Shown: positions 21,924-33,481, numbered from the stretch's first letter. The stretch: 64,000 bases of DNA from Synaphobranchus kaupii (GCA_029718625.1 CM056380.1:19409923-19473922), one strand, 5' to 3'. Program-made: numbers and translations. The notes: generated from the letters alone by a model not told the origin.

Positions 21924-22061
21924 AAAACTCAAGTGTCATCGATTGCAGTGCGCATTAGGTGTAAACGACAATTCGGCAGCTCAGAGCACCTGTCCTCAAG
22001 CGATCCGCTAGCCTCAGCCTTTCAGTAGCTTGGATGACAGGCTCACGCCACCGCGCCCAGC
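21924..22061 (-). pseudogene. 7SL-like block, unit 14, antisense
   Basis: Relic C at 21862-21898 (+); intact CRE at 22106-22113. Confidence 0.66.
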
Positions 22062-22727
22062 GAAAGCCGAATGGCATTTTATTGCTTTTCTAGAAAGCAG
22101 TGTTGTGACGTCAAATAGGCATCAGTCTGATTCTCTGCGCAACGTTCCCTAGAGTGGTAGGCTATAAATAGGCAGAGGAAACAAGGTCAACAAGAAAACA
22201 GCAAACATTAGGTCAATCGTTAGCCGACAGCAACGTGAAGTGAAATAAAAATAATAATAACGGGAGATTTTGCAAAAACAAAGCAGAAACTAAATAAGCC
22301 CCTCTTCAGTCTGACCGAAGCTAAACGAAAATCGAAATTAAAATAGAAAAGTAAGTAAAAGCAAACCTACTTAAAATTCAAAGTTATTCTGACAGGTTCG
22401 TTAATTTAGCTAAACCAGCAGCCAATCTATGCCTATAAATGAACATTTTGTTGTTAATATGAGTTCTGTAACTTATTAAATTGAGTTTGCAGGAAAAGAT
22501 AATTCTGAATAGAAACCGCTTCACGTGCCTTTACGCATGAATCTAAACACACATAGATTTTGATTGTACCAAAGAACAAATTCAGATAAGGAAAATGACT
22601 AATTATGCAGTCGACAATATGCACTCTCGTAATTGTGCTCCTTTGACCGCGTTGATAAGCAAAATAAAGCGGAACCGGCGGTTGAAGTTTAGAAATAATT
22701 TAACCCGGGTCAGCTCCGGTCACCTTC

Positions 22728-22847
22728 GCTCACGGCCATACCACACTGAAAATGCCCGAACTCGTCTGATCTCGGCAGCCAAGCAGTGTAGGGCTTGGTT
22801 AGTACTTGGATGGGAGACCGCCTGGGAATACTAGGTGCTGTAAGCAT
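22728..22847 (+). rRNA. 5S rRNA, unit 15 gene A
   Basis: Type A with A49C. The unit has a private spacer change, GAATCTAAAC near 22540. Confidence 0.95.
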
Positions 22848-23088
22848 TTTTAAAAGTTTTGTTTTCCGTTTTCGCACGCGATGGGGCTGTTCGCCGAGGT
22901 AAAAGGTGGAAACTATCACTGTATTATTCACAATGATGATAATTAAACGTCTTCGTATCCTAATTATGCAGTCGATAATATTCACTCTCGTAATTTTGCT
23001 CCTTTGACCGCGTTGATAAGCAAAATTAAACGGAACCGGCGGTTGACGTTTAGAAACAATTTAACCCGGGTCAGCTCAGGGCGACTTC

Positions 23089-23208
23089 GCTCACGGCCAT
23101 ACCACACTGAAAGAGCCCGAACTCGTCCGATCTCGGAAGCCAAACAGTGTAGGGCCTGGTTAGTACTTGGATGGGAGACCGCCTGGGAATACTAGGTGCT
23201 GTAAGCAT
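23089..23208 (+). rRNA. 5S rRNA, unit 15 gene B
   Basis: Type B; -6 G. Confidence 0.95.
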
Positions 23209-23505
23209 TTTTAAAAGTTTTGTTTTCCGTTTTCGCACGCGATGGGGCTGTTCGCCGAGGTAAAAGGTGGAAACTATCACTGTATTATTCACAATGATGA
23301 TAATTAAACGTATCCTAATTATGCAGTCGATAATATGCACTCTCGTAATTGTGCTCCTTTGACCGCGTTGATAAACAGAATTAAGCGGAACCGGCGTTTG
23401 AAATTTAGAAACAATTTAACCCGGGTCAGCTCATTTCACCTTTGCTCACGGCCATCCCACACTGAAAAGGCCCGAACCCGAGCTGTATTGTGATAGCGCA
23501 TTTTC

Positions 23506-23643
23506 AAAACTCAAGTGTCATCGATTGCAGTGCGCATTAGGTGTAAACGACAATTCGGCAGCTCAGAGCACCTGTCCTCAAGCGATCCGCTAGCCTCAGC
23601 CTTTCAGTAGCTTGGATGACAGGCTCACGCCACCGCGCCCAGC
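23506..23643 (-). pseudogene. 7SL-like block, unit 15, antisense
   Basis: Relic C at 23444-23480 (+); intact CRE at 23688-23695. Confidence 0.66.
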
Positions 23644-24309
23644 GAAAGCCGAATGGCATTTTATTGCTTTTCTAGAAAGCAGTGTTGTGACGTCAAATAG
23701 GCATCAGTCTGATTCTCTGCGCAACGTTCCCTAGAGTGGTAGGCTATAAATAGGCAGAGGAAACAAGGTCAACAAGAAAACAGCAAACATTAGGTCAATC
23801 GTTAGCCGACAGCAACGTGAAGTGAAATAAAAATAATAATAACGGGAGATTTTGCAAAAACAAAGCAGAAACTAAATAAGCCCCTCTTCAGTCTGACCGA
23901 AGCTAAACGAAAATCGAAATAAAAATAGAAAAGTAAGTAAAAGCAAACCTACTTAAAATTCAAAGTTATTCTGACAGGTTCGTTAATTTAGCTAAACCAG
24001 CAGCCAATCTATGCCTATAAATGAACATTTTGTTGTTAATATGAGTTCTGTAACTTATTAAATTGAGTTTGCAGGAAAAGATAATTCTGAATAGAAACCG
24101 CTTCACGTGCCTTTACGCATGAATCCAAACACACATAGATTTTGATTGTACCAAAGAACAAATTCAGATAAGGAAAATGACTAATTATGCAGTCGACAAT
24201 ATGCACTCTCGTAATTGTGCTCCTTTGACCGCGTTGATAAGCAAAATAAAGCGGAACCGGCGGTTGAAGTTTAGAAATAATTTAACCCGGGTCAGCTCCG
24301 GTCACCTTC

Positions 24310-24429
24310 GCTCACGGCCATACCACACTGAAAATGCCCGAACTCGTCTGATCTCGGCAGCCAAGCAGTGTAGGGCTTGGTTAGTACTTGGATGGGAGAC
24401 CGCCTGGGAATACTAGGTGCTGTAAGCAT
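24310..24429 (+). rRNA. 5S rRNA, unit 16 gene A
   Basis: Type A with A49C. Confidence 0.95.
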
Positions 24430-24670
24430 TTTTAAAAGTTTTGTTTTCCGTTTTCGCACGCGATGGGGCTGTTCGCCGAGGTAAAAGGTGGAAACTATCA
24501 CTGTATTATTCACAATGATGATAATTAAACGTCTTCGTATCCTAATTATGCAGTCGATAATATTCACTCTCGTAATTTTGCTCCTTTGACCGCGTTGATA
24601 AGCAAAATTAAACGGAACCGGCGGTTGACGTTTAGAAACAATTTAACCCGGGTCAGCTCAGGGCGACTTC

Positions 24671-24790
24671 GCTCACGGCCATACCACACTGAAAGAGCCC
24701 GAACTCGTCCGATCTCGGAAGCCAAACAGTGTAGGGCCTGGTTAGTACTTGGATGGGAGACCGCCTGGGAATACTAGGTGCTGTAAGCAT
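24671..24790 (+). rRNA. 5S rRNA, unit 16 gene B
   Basis: Type B; -6 G. The L2 insertion begins 90 bp beyond its 3' end, past the terminator runs. Confidence 0.95.
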
Positions 24791-24875
24791 TTTTAAAAGT
24801 TTTGTTTTCCGTTTTCGCACGCGATGGGGCTGTTCGCCGAGGTAAAAGGTGGAAACTATCACTGTATTATTCACA

Positions 24876-24880
24876 ATGAT
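24876..24880. repeat. Target-site duplication, left copy (ATGAT)
   Basis: ATGAT before the element and again at 28941-28945. Uninterrupted units read ...CACAATGATGATAATTAAACG at this place. Unit 16 is 4065 bp longer than 1582 bp, which equals a 4060-bp element plus 5 bp. The GAT repeat of the target makes the exact duplication length uncertain. Confidence 0.75.
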
Positions 24881-24902
24881 AATAATAATAATAATAATAA
24901 TA
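24881..24902 (-). repeat. (TTA)n microsatellite tail of the L2 element
   Basis: AAT repeats on the plus strand at the 3' terminus of the element, typical of L2-type LINEs that end in short tandem repeats instead of poly(A). Confidence 0.85.
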
Positions 24903-24950
24903 CATTAAACTTATATAGCGCTTTTCAAGGTACTCAAAGACGCTTTACAT
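24903..24950 (-). other. L2 conserved 3' end
   Basis: Minus strand reads TGTAAAGCGTCTTTGAGTAC, CTTGAAAAGCGCTATATAAG, then TTTAATG. In L2-group elements this kind of 3' sequence is recognised by the element's reverse transcriptase. Beyond it (24951-25080) lies a low-complexity stretch rich in AAATAAGT/AAGAT-type repeats and an A8-G5-G6 tract, with no gene. Confidence 0.7.
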
Positions 24951-25080
24951 TAAAAAATAAGTAAATAGATAAATAAGTAAAATAAATAAGATAAATAAGA
25001 TAATTAAAATCCAAAAAAGAATTAATAAAAAGATTAGGAAAGTGTGGGGTAAAAACAACAAAAAAAAGGGGGAGGGGGGA

Positions 25081-25731
25081 TTAGCTGGGGAAAGCAAGTC
25101 TGAAGAGGTGGGTTTTAAGGGCGGTTTTAAAGGAAGAGAGGGTAGGGGCAGCTTTGATGTGGGTTGGAAGTGCGTTCCACAGAGAGGGGGCAGAAACTGA
25201 GAAAGCCCTGTCACCCCAGGTTCGGCGCTTGGTCCTGGGGATTTGAAGGAGGTTAGCGTCACCGGACCTGAGTGAACGGGAGGGAGCATGATGGTGAAGG
25301 AGGTCAGAGAGGTAGGGGGGAGCTAGATTTTTAAGGGCTTTATAGGTGGTGAGAAGTATTTTGAAGTTGACTCTGTGTCTGATGGGGAGCCAATGAAGGT
25401 CCTGGAGGACTGGTGTGATGTGGTCTCTGGAGCGGGTACTGGTGAGCAGGCGGGCGGCGGAGTTTTGTACATATTGTAGTTTGTTGAGGACTTTGGAAGT
25501 GGCGCCGTAAAGAAGACTGTTGCAGTAGTCAAGCCTGGATGTGATGAAAGCATGAATGAGTGTTTCTGCAGCAGTGAGTGACAGTTTGGGTCGAAGACGG
25601 GCAATGTTACGGAGGTGAAAGAAGGCAGTTTTTGTGATCTGATTGACATGGGGCAGAAAGGAGAGGGTGGGGTCAAGGATGACTCCGAGGTTACGGACTT
25701 GGGTGGAGGGGGGTGACAATGAAGCCGTCAA
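25081..25731 (-). pseudogene. L2 ORF2 C-terminal part, in a shifted frame
   Basis: Continuation of the EN-RT protein in another frame. Translation from about 25710 gives the region after the polymerase palm: [15 protein letters not shown], then [56 protein letters not shown] and a [13 protein letters not shown] end, all hallmarks of L2/CR1-type C-termini. It stops at 25081-25083. The codons from 25731 to about 25710, including the Met, are out-of-frame overlap with the upstream frame, so this is not a separate gene. Confidence 0.9.
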
Positions 25732-28174
25732 TACTGAGTGAAAAGTTTTGTGCGGAGTGGATAAGGGAGTCTGGACCTATGATTAGGACTTCAGACTTAT
25801 TGCAGTTTAGTTTAAGAAAGTTTGTTTGCATCCATTTATTAATATCAGTCAAGCAGGTAGTGAGGGTGGAGTGGGTGGTAGCGGTGATGGTTTTGGAGGG
25901 GAGATAGAGCTGCGTGTCATCAGCATAGCAGTGGAACTGAAGGCCATGGCGGCGAAGGATCTGTCCAAGTGGGAGCATGTAGAGGATGAAGAGGAGGGGA
26001 CCAAGCACCGAGCCCTGGGGGACACCATGGGTAACAGGAGCTGAGGTTGATTGACAATTATTTATAGAAATGAATTGATGTCGGTCAGAGAGGTAGGATC
26101 TGAACCAGGAGAGGGCAGTGCCAGTGATGCCAAGGGTGGATTTGAGACGTGTGATGAGTGTGGAATGGTTGATGGTGTCAAAAGCAGCACTGAGGTCAAG
26201 GAGGATGAGGATGTTGAGGGAGCCGGTGTCAGAGGATAGCAGAAGGTCATTAGTCACTTTGATGAGGGCAGTCTCTGTGCTGTGTTTGGAGCGGAAACCA
26301 GATTGGAAATGTTCATAGAGGTCATTTGAGTCCAGATAGGAAGTGAGTTGCTTGGCGACGACTCTTTCCAGAACTTTAGACAGGAAAGGCAGGTTGGAGA
26401 TGGGCCGGTAGTTGTTAGGGGAGACAGGGTCAAGACCAGGTTTTTTGAGTATAGGGGTGACTGCGGCAAGCTTTAGGGTAGAGGGGACAAGACCAGAGGA
26501 GAGGGAGGAGTTTACAATCTTGGTGATGAGTGGGCAGAGAATGGGGAGGCAAGCCTTGAGGAGGGTGGTTGGGAGCGGGTCCAGGGGGCAGGTTGAGGAC
26601 TTCATGCCTGCAACCACAGAGGATAGGTCAGAAGGGGTGATGTTGATGAATGAGGAGAAGGAGTGTCCAGTCAGTAGCGGGGGGTCGGGTTCGGGTCCAG
26701 GGGGGTCGGGGGTGGCCAACTGGTTGTGGATTGTGTCAACTTTGTTTTGGAAAAAGGATAGGAAATTATTACATTTATCGACAGTGAAGGAAAGGGAGAT
26801 AGTGTCCATGGGTTTGAGGAGTTTGCTGATGGTGGAGAATAGCACTCTTGGGTTGCCACTGCCAGACTGGATAATTCCGGAGTAGTAGGAGGAACGGGTG
26901 GTGTTTAGAGTGTCTTTGTAAAGATGTAGATGTTCTTTGTATGCCTCTGCATGGACGGTGAGACCGGTTTTCTTGGCGAGCCGTTCCAGTTGGCGTCCCT
27001 TGGACTTTAGGTGGTGTAGCTCATCAGTGTACCAGGGGGCGGAGTGTGTGAAAGAGACAGATCTGGATTGGATGGGTGCAAGCTGGTCCAGGCAGGAGGA
27101 GAGTGAAGTGTTGTAGATATTAACCAGTTTAGTGGGAGAAACATTCTGAGTAAAGGAGGAGTCAGAGATGACCTCAGAGAGGCATATGGAGAAAGAAGAG
27201 GGGTTGATAGACTTGAGGTTCCGAAAAGTTATGTTGCGTTTCTGCTTCTCATAAGAGGTGGGGGTGTCGATTTGGAAGGTGATGGCCAGATGGTCAGAGA
27301 TAGTGAGGTCGGTGCTGGACAGGTGGCTGATGGTGGTGCCGGTGGAACAGACCAAGTCTAGGGTGTGGCCTTTACTGTGGGTGGGGAAATCAACGTGTTG
27401 GGTGATGTTGAAAAATGCCAAGATTTCCAGAAGTTCTATTGCTGTTTTGCAGTCCGTGGAATCGACATGGATGTTAAAGTCGCCCAGGAGTAGAACGGAT
27501 GGAGATATGGCACAGAGCTGCGTGAGAAATTCAGACAGGTCAGAAAGAAAGGCAGGGTTAGGCTTGGGGGGACGGTAAATGACTGCAATGACAAGGGGTT
27601 TGGGGCCAGACAGTTTAAAGGAAAGGGATTCAAATGAAGGGGGGGCCTGGATGGAAATTGCGCTAATTTTGATGTTAAGTCGGTGGATGATGGCAATTCC
27701 ACCACCGCGACCATCCAGGCGAGGTTTGTCCATGTATGAGTATCCAGCGGGTGTAGTTTGATTTAGTGAGAAATAATCAGGTGGTTTTTGCCATGTTTCA
27801 GTGAGGCATAGGAAATCGAGTTTGAGGTCTGTTATAAATTCATTGAGAATGAGTCCTTTGTTATTGAGTGAGCGGGTGTTGAAAAGAGCAAGTTTGAGAT
27901 GGGATAGGTATTTGATGGGTTGAGAAGCCTTAGCTAAGGCTCTCAGACAGACAGTGCGCACGTGCTGCTCGTGATGACGTCGTGCCGTTGAAACAGGACA
28001 CCGACTGATCAGAGAGGGAATGGAATTTAGAGAGTAAATAAACCTGCGTCGGCTGCCTCTGTGGACATAACGGGGCCGACGCAGAAGTCCATGTTCCTTG
28101 ATTGTGGAATTGTATCCTGGAGTGCTTGGGAGATATAAACGAAGGAGTTCGTTTGTGGAATAGCTGTTCATCAT
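25691..28174 (-). CDS. L2 LINE ORF2: AP endonuclease plus reverse transcriptase (frameshifted near its end)
   Basis: 827-residue frame. The start is the first Met after an in-frame TAA at 28195-28193. APE-type endonuclease at about residues 93-302: FNTRSL (N99), LTETW (E126), RGGGIAI (156-162), YRPPK (200-204), GDFNIH (231-236) and SDH (293-295). Reverse transcriptase from about residue 574: [22 protein letters not shown] (660-668), [13 protein letters not shown] and catalytic YADD (750-753). All catalytic motifs are present. The frame ends early at 25691 because of the homopolymer shift at 25708-25713; the next frame supplies the C-terminus. The protein nicks target DNA and copies L2 RNA. 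Its source copy must have been intact recently, since only one break is seen. Confidence 0.92.
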   Translation of the reverse strand: MMNSYSTNELLRLYLPSTPGYNSTIKEHGLLRRPRYVHRGSRRRFIYSLNSIPSLISRCPVSTARRHHEQHVRTVCLRALAKASQPIKYLSHLKLALFNTRSLNNKGLILNEFITDLKLDFLCLTETWQKPPDYFSLNQTTPAGYSYMDKPRLDGRGGGIAIIHRLNIKISAISIQAPPSFESLSFKLSGPKPLVIAVIYRPPKPNPAFLSDLSEFLTQLCAISPSVLLLGDFNIHVDSTDCKTAIELLEILAFFNITQHVDFPTHSKGHTLDLVCSTGTTISHLSSTDLTISDHLAITFQIDTPTSYEKQKRNITFRNLKSINPSSFSICLSEVISDSSFTQNVSPTKLVNIYNTSLSSCLDQLAPIQSRSVSFTHSAPWYTDELHHLKSKGRQLERLAKKTGLTVHAEAYKEHLHLYKDTLNTTRSSYYSGIIQSGSGNPRVLFSTISKLLKPMDTISLSFTVDKCNNFLSFFQNKVDTIHNQLATPDPPGPEPDPPLLTGHSFSSFINITPSDLSSVVAGMKSSTCPLDPLPTTLLKACLPILCPLITKIVNSSLSSGLVPSTLKLAAVTPILKKPGLDPVSPNNYRPISNLPFLSKVLERVVAKQLTSYLDSNDLYEHFQSGFRSKHSTETALIKVTNDLLLSSDTGSLNILILLDLSAAFDTINHSTLITRLKSTLGITGTALSWFRSYLSDRHQFISINNCQSTSAPVTHGVPQGSVLGPLLFILYMLPLGQILRRHGLQFHCYADDTQLYLPSKTITATTHSTLTTCLTDINKWMQTNFLKLNCNKSEVLIIGPDSLIHSAQNFSLSIDGFIVTPLHPSP
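25708..25713 (-). other. Frameshift site in a six-base homopolymer
   Basis: G6 on the plus strand (C6 in the coding strand). One extra base here explains the switch between the two L2 frames. It could be a real mutation or a sequencing error in a homopolymer. Confidence 0.8.
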
Positions 28175-28940
28175 ATTATCCAGTGGGGGAAATTAGCCTA
28201 GCTCCGCTAGCCACTAGCCAAGCGACGCTAGCCGGTAGCCCAGCTCCGCAAGCAGATAGCAGAGCGTTGCTAACCGGTAGGTTAGCGTCGCAAGTGGGTG
28301 GCCGCGAGCAAGGCTCCCAGAGACAGAGAGCTGACAGGCAGAGAAGGACAGTCCAGAGCATGTCAGGACACCAGGAAGTCTTGGGTCTTGCCTGGGCTAG
28401 CAGTCTGCTACCCAGGCTAACAGCGAGTGAAGGTGAGCTGGCCGACTACGTTAACAGCTCTGGTAGCAAAGAACAGTAGCTCACTGTGCAGGCAGCGGTC
28501 CTAGCAACAAAGGCTATCCGCACCGAGAACAGCAGGGAGGTTGTCTGGGGAAATACCTCACAGCGGTATTGAAGGGCAGTTTTAAGTCCATCTGTGATGG
28601 ATCGATGGACGAATAATCTCTCAGCGGCAGTGGAGGAATATGATCCGACTGTGGTGGATCGATGGACGGATCCAAACAGCAGCACGGTCGACGCTTAGCC
28701 GGAGGCGTTGATAACAGCTGGTGGTAGCCGATAGCAGGTAGGTGCAGCAGCAGGTAGACAGTCAAGGTGGTCAGGATTAGGACTCAGAAATTCAAATAAA
28801 TAAGTTAAAAAGTAGAGACGGAGAGGATAACAAAGTTTGTAGTTAAAACAATTTAAAACTGGCAGCTAAACTAGCAACGATAAACTCGATAAACTCAGAT
28901 ATAAACTCAGATTAAGACGGAGAAGCGGCGAACAAACATG
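28175..28940 (-). promoter_or_regulatory. L2 5' untranslated region
   Basis: No coding capacity recognised. It is GC-richer than the surrounding 5S spacer. It includes a cluster of GCTAGCC/TAGCC motifs (28196-28300) and two imperfect direct repeats about 57-61 bp apart (28561-28680). It should carry the internal promoter of the LINE, but no specific element can be named. Confidence 0.6.
28561..28680. repeat. Two imperfect ~60-bp direct repeats in the L2 5' region
   Basis: CAGCGG...CTGTGATGGATCGATGGACG is followed by CAGCGG...CTGTGGTGGATCGATGGACG, with repeat distances of 57-61 bp. This resembles monomer repeats of LINE 5' regions. Confidence 0.65.
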
Positions 28941-28945
28941 ATGAT
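28941..28945. repeat. Target-site duplication, right copy (ATGAT)
   Basis: Matches 24876-24880; the unit sequence resumes with GATAATTAAACG. Confidence 0.75.
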
Positions 28946-29152
28946 GATAATTAAACGTATCCTAATTATGCAGTCGATAATATGCACTCTCGTAATTGTG
29001 CTCCTTTGACCGCGTTGATAAACAGAATTAAGCGGAACCGGCGTTTGAAATTTAGAAACAATTTAACCCGGGTCAGCTCATTTCACCTTTGCTCACGGCC
29101 ATCCCACACTGAAAAGGCCCGAACCCGAGCTGTATTGTGATAGCGCATTTTC

Positions 29153-29290
29153 AAAACTCAAGTGTCATCGATTGCAGTGCGCATTAGGTGTAAACGACAA
29201 TTCGGCAGCTCAGAGCACCTGTCCTCAAGCGATCCGCTAGCCTCAGCCTTTCAGTAGCTTGGATGACAGGCTCACGCCACCGCGCCCAGC
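29153..29290 (-). pseudogene. 7SL-like block, unit 16, antisense
   Basis: Relic C at 29091-29127 (+), separated from its own genes A and B by the LINE; intact CRE at 29335-29342. Confidence 0.66.
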
Positions 29291-29956
29291 GAAAGCCGAA
29301 TGGCATTTTATTGCTTTTCTAGAAAGCAGTGTTGTGACGTCAAATAGGCATCAGTCTGATTCTCTGCGCAACGTTCCCTAGAGTGGTAGGCTATAAATAG
29401 GCAGAGGAAACAAGGTCAACAAGAAAACAGCAAACATTAGGTCAATCGTTAGCCGACAGCAACGTGAAGTGAAATAAAAATAATAATAACGGGAGATTTT
29501 GCAAAAACAAAGCAGAAACTAAATAAGCCCCTCTTCAGTCTGACCGAAGCTAAACGAAAATCGAAATAAAAATAGAAAAGTAAGTAAAAGCAAACCTACT
29601 TAAAATTCAAAGTTATTCTGACAGGTTCGTTAATTTAGCTAAACCAGCAGCCAATCTATGCCTATAAATGAACATTTTGTTGTTAATATGAGTTCTGTAA
29701 CTTATTAAATTGAGTTTGCAGGAAAAGATAATTCTGAATAGAAACCGCTTCACGTGCCTTTACGCATGAATCCAAACACACATAGATTTTGATTGTACCA
29801 AAGAACAAATTCAGATAAGGAAAATGACTAATTATGCAGTCGACAATATGCACTCTCGTAATTGTGCTCCTTTGACCGCGTTGATAAGCAAAATAAAGCG
29901 GAACCGGCGGTTGAAGTTTAGAAATAATTTAACCCGGGTCAGCTCCGGTCACCTTC

Positions 29957-30076
29957 GCTCACGGCCATACCACACTGAAAATGCCCGAACTCGTCTGATC
30001 TCGGCAGCCAAGCAGTGTAGGGCTTGGTTAGTACTTGGATGGGAGACCGCCTGGGAATACTAGGTGCTGTAAGCAT
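29957..30076 (+). rRNA. 5S rRNA, unit 17 gene A
   Basis: Type A with A49C; first gene after the LINE. Confidence 0.95.
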
Positions 30077-30317
30077 TTTTAAAAGTTTTGTTTTCCGTTT
30101 TCGCACGCGATGGGGCTGTTCGCCGAGGTAAAAGGTGGAAACTATCACTGTATTATTCACAATGATGATAATTAAACGTCTTCGTATCCTAATTATGCAG
30201 TCGATAATATTCACTCTCGTAATTTTGCTCCTTTGACCGCGTTGATAAGCAAAATTAAACGGAACCGGCGGTTGACGTTTAGAAACAATTTAACCCGGGT
30301 CAGCTCAGGGCGACTTC

Positions 30318-30437
30318 GCTCACGGCCATACCACACTGAAAGAGCCCGAACTCGTCCGATCTCGGAAGCCAAACAGTGTAGGGCCTGGTTAGTACTTGGA
30401 TGGGAGACCGCCTGGGAATACTAGGTGCTGTAAGCAT
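30318..30437 (+). rRNA. 5S rRNA, unit 17 gene B
   Basis: Type B; -6 G. Confidence 0.95.
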
Positions 30438-30734
30438 TTTTAAAAGTTTTGTTTTCCGTTTTCGCACGCGATGGGGCTGTTCGCCGAGGTAAAAGGTGGA
30501 AACTATCACTGTATTATTCACAATGATGATAATTAAACGTATCCTAATTATGCAGTCGATAATATGCACTCTCGTAATTGTGCTCCTTTGACCGCGTTGA
30601 TAAACAGAATTAAGCGGAACCGGCGTTTGAAATTTAGAAACAATTTAACCCGGGTCAGCTCATTTCACCTTTGCTCACGGCCATCCCACACTGAAAAGGC
30701 CCGAACCCGAGCTGTATTGTGATAGCGCATTTTC

Positions 30735-30872
30735 AAAACTCAAGTGTCATCGATTGCAGTGCGCATTAGGTGTAAACGACAATTCGGCAGCTCAGAGCAC
30801 CTGTCCTCAAGCGATCCGCTAGCCTCAGCCTTTCAGTAGCTTGGATGACAGGCTCACGCCACCGCGCCCAGC
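30735..30872 (-). pseudogene. 7SL-like block, unit 17, antisense
   Basis: Relic C at 30673-30709 (+); intact CRE at 30917-30924. Confidence 0.66.
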
Positions 30873-31538
30873 GAAAGCCGAATGGCATTTTATTGCTTTT
30901 CTAGAAAGCAGTGTTGTGACGTCAAATAGGCATCAGTCTGATTCTCTGCGCAACGTTCCCTAGAGTGGTAGGCTATAAATAGGCAGAGGAAACAAGGTCA
31001 ACAAGAAAACAGCAAACATTAGGTCAATCGTTAGCCGACAGCAACGTGAAGTGAAATAAAAATAATAATAACGGGAGATTTTGCAAAAACAAAGCAGAAA
31101 CTAAATAAGCCCCTCTTCAGTCTGACCGAAGCTAAACGAAAATCGAAATTAAAATAGAAAAGTAAGTAAAAGCAAACCTACTTAAAATTCAAAGTTATTC
31201 TGACAGGTTCGTTAATTTAGCTAAACCAGCAGCCAATCTATGCCTATAAATGAACATTTTGTTGTTAATATGAGTTCTGTAACTTATTAAATTGAGTTTG
31301 CAGGAAAAGATAATTCTGAATAGAAACCGCTTCACGTGCCTTTACGCATGAATCCAAACACACATAGATTTTGATTGTACCAAAGAACAAATTCAGATAA
31401 GGAAAATGACTAATTATGCAGTCGACAATATGCACTCTCGTAATTGTGCTCCTTTGACCGCGTTGATAAGCAAAATAAAGCGGAACCGGCGGTTGAAGTT
31501 TAGAAATAATTTAACCCGGGTCAGCTCCGGTCACCTTC

Positions 31539-31658
31539 GCTCACGGCCATACCACACTGAAAATGCCCGAACTCGTCTGATCTCGGCAGCCAAGCAGTGT
31601 AGGGCTTGGTTAGTACTTGGATGGGAGACCGCCTGGGAATACTAGGTGCTGTAAGCAT
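31539..31658 (+). rRNA. 5S rRNA, unit 18 gene A
   Basis: Type A with A49C; GGTGAAAAC variant downstream, shared with unit 23. Confidence 0.95.
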
Positions 31659-31899
31659 TTTTAAAAGTTTTGTTTTCCGTTTTCGCACGCGATGGGGCTG
31701 TTCGCCGAGGTAAAAGGTGAAAACTATCACTGTATTATTCACAATGATGATAATTAAACGTCTTCGTATCCTAATTATGCAGTCGATAATATTCACTCTC
31801 GTAATTTTGCTCCTTTGACCGCGTTGATAAGCAAAATTAAACGGAACCGGCGGTTGACGTTTAGAAACAATTTAACCCGGGTCAGCTCAGGGCGACTTC

Positions 31900-32019
31900 G
31901 CTCACGGCCATACCACACTGAAAGAGCCCGAACTCGTCCGATCTCGGAAGCCAAACAGTGTAGGGCCTGGTTAGTACTTGGATGGGAGACCGCCTGGGAA
32001 TACTAGGTGCTGTAAGCAT
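31900..32019 (+). rRNA. 5S rRNA, unit 18 gene B
   Basis: Type B; -6 G. Confidence 0.95.
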
Positions 32020-32316
32020 TTTTAAAAGTTTTGTTTTCCGTTTTCGCACGCGATGGGGCTGTTCGCCGAGGTAAAAGGTGGAAACTATCACTGTATTATT
32101 CACAATGATGATAATTAAACGTATCCTAATTATGCAGTCGATAATATGCACTCTCGTAATTGTGCTCCTTTGACCGCGTTGATAAACAGAATTAAGCGGA
32201 ACCGGCGTTTGAAATTTAGAAACAATTTAACCCGGGTCAGCTCATTTCACCTTTGCTCACGGCCATCCCACACTGAAAAGGCCCGAACCCGAGCTGTATT
32301 GTGATAGCGCATTTTC

Positions 32317-32454
32317 AAAACTCAAGTGTCATCGATTGCAGTGCGCATTAGGTGTAAACGACAATTCGGCAGCTCAGAGCACCTGTCCTCAAGCGATCCG
32401 CTAGCCTCAGCCTTTCAGTAGCTTGGATGACAGGCTCACGCCACCGCGCCCAGC
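32317..32454 (-). pseudogene. 7SL-like block, unit 18, antisense
   Basis: Relic C at 32255-32291 (+); intact CRE at 32499-32506. Confidence 0.66.
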
Positions 32455-33120
32455 GAAAGCCGAATGGCATTTTATTGCTTTTCTAGAAAGCAGTGTTGTG
32501 ACGTCAAATAGGCATCAGTCTGATTCTCTGCGCAACGTTCCCTAGAGTGGTAGGCTATAAATAGGCAGAGGAAACAAGGTCAACAAGAAAACAGCAAACA
32601 TTAGGTCAATCGTTAGCCGACAGCAACGTGAAGTGAAATAAAAATAATAATAACGGGAGATTTTGCAAAAACAAAGCAGAAACTAAATAAGCCCCTCTTC
32701 AGTCTGACCGAAGCTAAACGAAAATCGAAATTAAAATAGAAAAGTAAGTAAAAGCAAACCTACTTAAAATTCAAAGTTATTCTGACAGGTTCGTTAATTT
32801 AGCTAAACCAGCAGCCAATCTATGCCTATAAATGAACATTTTGTTGTTAATATGAGTTCTGTAACTTATTAAATTGAGTTTGCAGGAAAAGATAATTCTG
32901 AATAGAAACCGCTTCACGTGCCTTTACGCATGAATCCAAACACACATAGATTTTGATTGTACCAAAGAACAAATTCAGATAAGGAAAATGACTAATTATG
33001 CAGTCGACAATATGCACTCTCGTAATTGTGCTCCTTTGACCGCGTTGATAAGCAAAATAAAGCGGAACCGGCGGTTGAAGTTTAGAAATAATTTAACCCG
33101 GGTCAGCTCCGGTCACCTTC

Positions 33121-33240
33121 GCTCACGGCCATACCACACTGAAAATGCCCGAACTCGTCTGATCTCGGCAGCCAAGCAGTGTAGGGCTTGGTTAGTACTT
33201 GGATGGGAGACCGCCTGGGAATACTAGGTGCTGTAAGCAT
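33121..33240 (+). rRNA. 5S rRNA, unit 19 gene A
   Basis: Type A with A49C; GCACGAGATGG downstream, shared with unit 24. Confidence 0.95.
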
Positions 33241-33481
33241 TTTTAAAAGTTTTGTTTTCCGTTTTCGCACGAGATGGGGCTGTTCGCCGAGGTAAAAGGT
33301 GGAAACTATCACTGTATTATTCACAATGATGATAATTAAACGTCTTCGTATCCTAATTATGCAGTCGATAATATTCACTCTCGTAATTTTGCTCCTTTGA
33401 CCGCGTTGATAAGCAAAATTAAACGGAACCGGCGGTTGACGTTTAGAAACAATTTAACCCGGGTCAGCTCAGGGCGACTTC

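Larger units (their letters stand above)
1..24880 (+). repeat. 5S rDNA tandem array, left arm (units 1-16)
   Basis: Fifteen complete units plus the first part of unit 16. Unit starts are 1, 1585, 3160, 4742, 6324, 7906, 9488, 11070, 12652, 14234, 15816, 17398, 18980, 20562, 22144 and 23726; the phase is my choice. The standard length is 1582 bp. Unit 1 is 1584 bp because of two single-base insertions. Unit 2 is 1575 bp because of a 7-bp deletion after gene B near 2690. All 5S genes point the same way. Neighbouring units differ by few substitutions, as expected under concerted evolution. Confidence 0.97.
24881..28940 (-). mobile_element. L2-clade non-LTR retrotransposon (LINE), nearly full length
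   Basis: Non-LTR retrotransposon that copies itself by target-primed reverse transcription. On the minus strand, in order: a ~766-bp 5' untranslated part (28940-28175), one EN-RT reading frame from 28174 with a frameshift near 25710 and end at 25081, a ~180-bp 3' part, and a (TTA)n tail. The 3' end (TGTAAAGCGTCTTTGAGTAC and AAAGCGCTATATAAG, minus strand, 24950-24903) is the form I know from fish L2 elements. No separate ORF1 is seen. It sits antisense in unit 16 between gene B and relic C and is in none of the other units. L2 is preferred over CR1 or Rex1 on the tail and on the C-terminal region. Confidence 0.9.

Noticed and set aside
26412..26885. Plus-strand ORFs inside the L2 element
   Set aside because: Shadows of the minus-strand EN-RT gene, which has clear catalytic motifs.
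28102..28479. 125-codon plus-strand ORF over the L2 5' region
   Set aside because: Overlaps the start of the L2 gene antisense, low complexity, no recognised motif.
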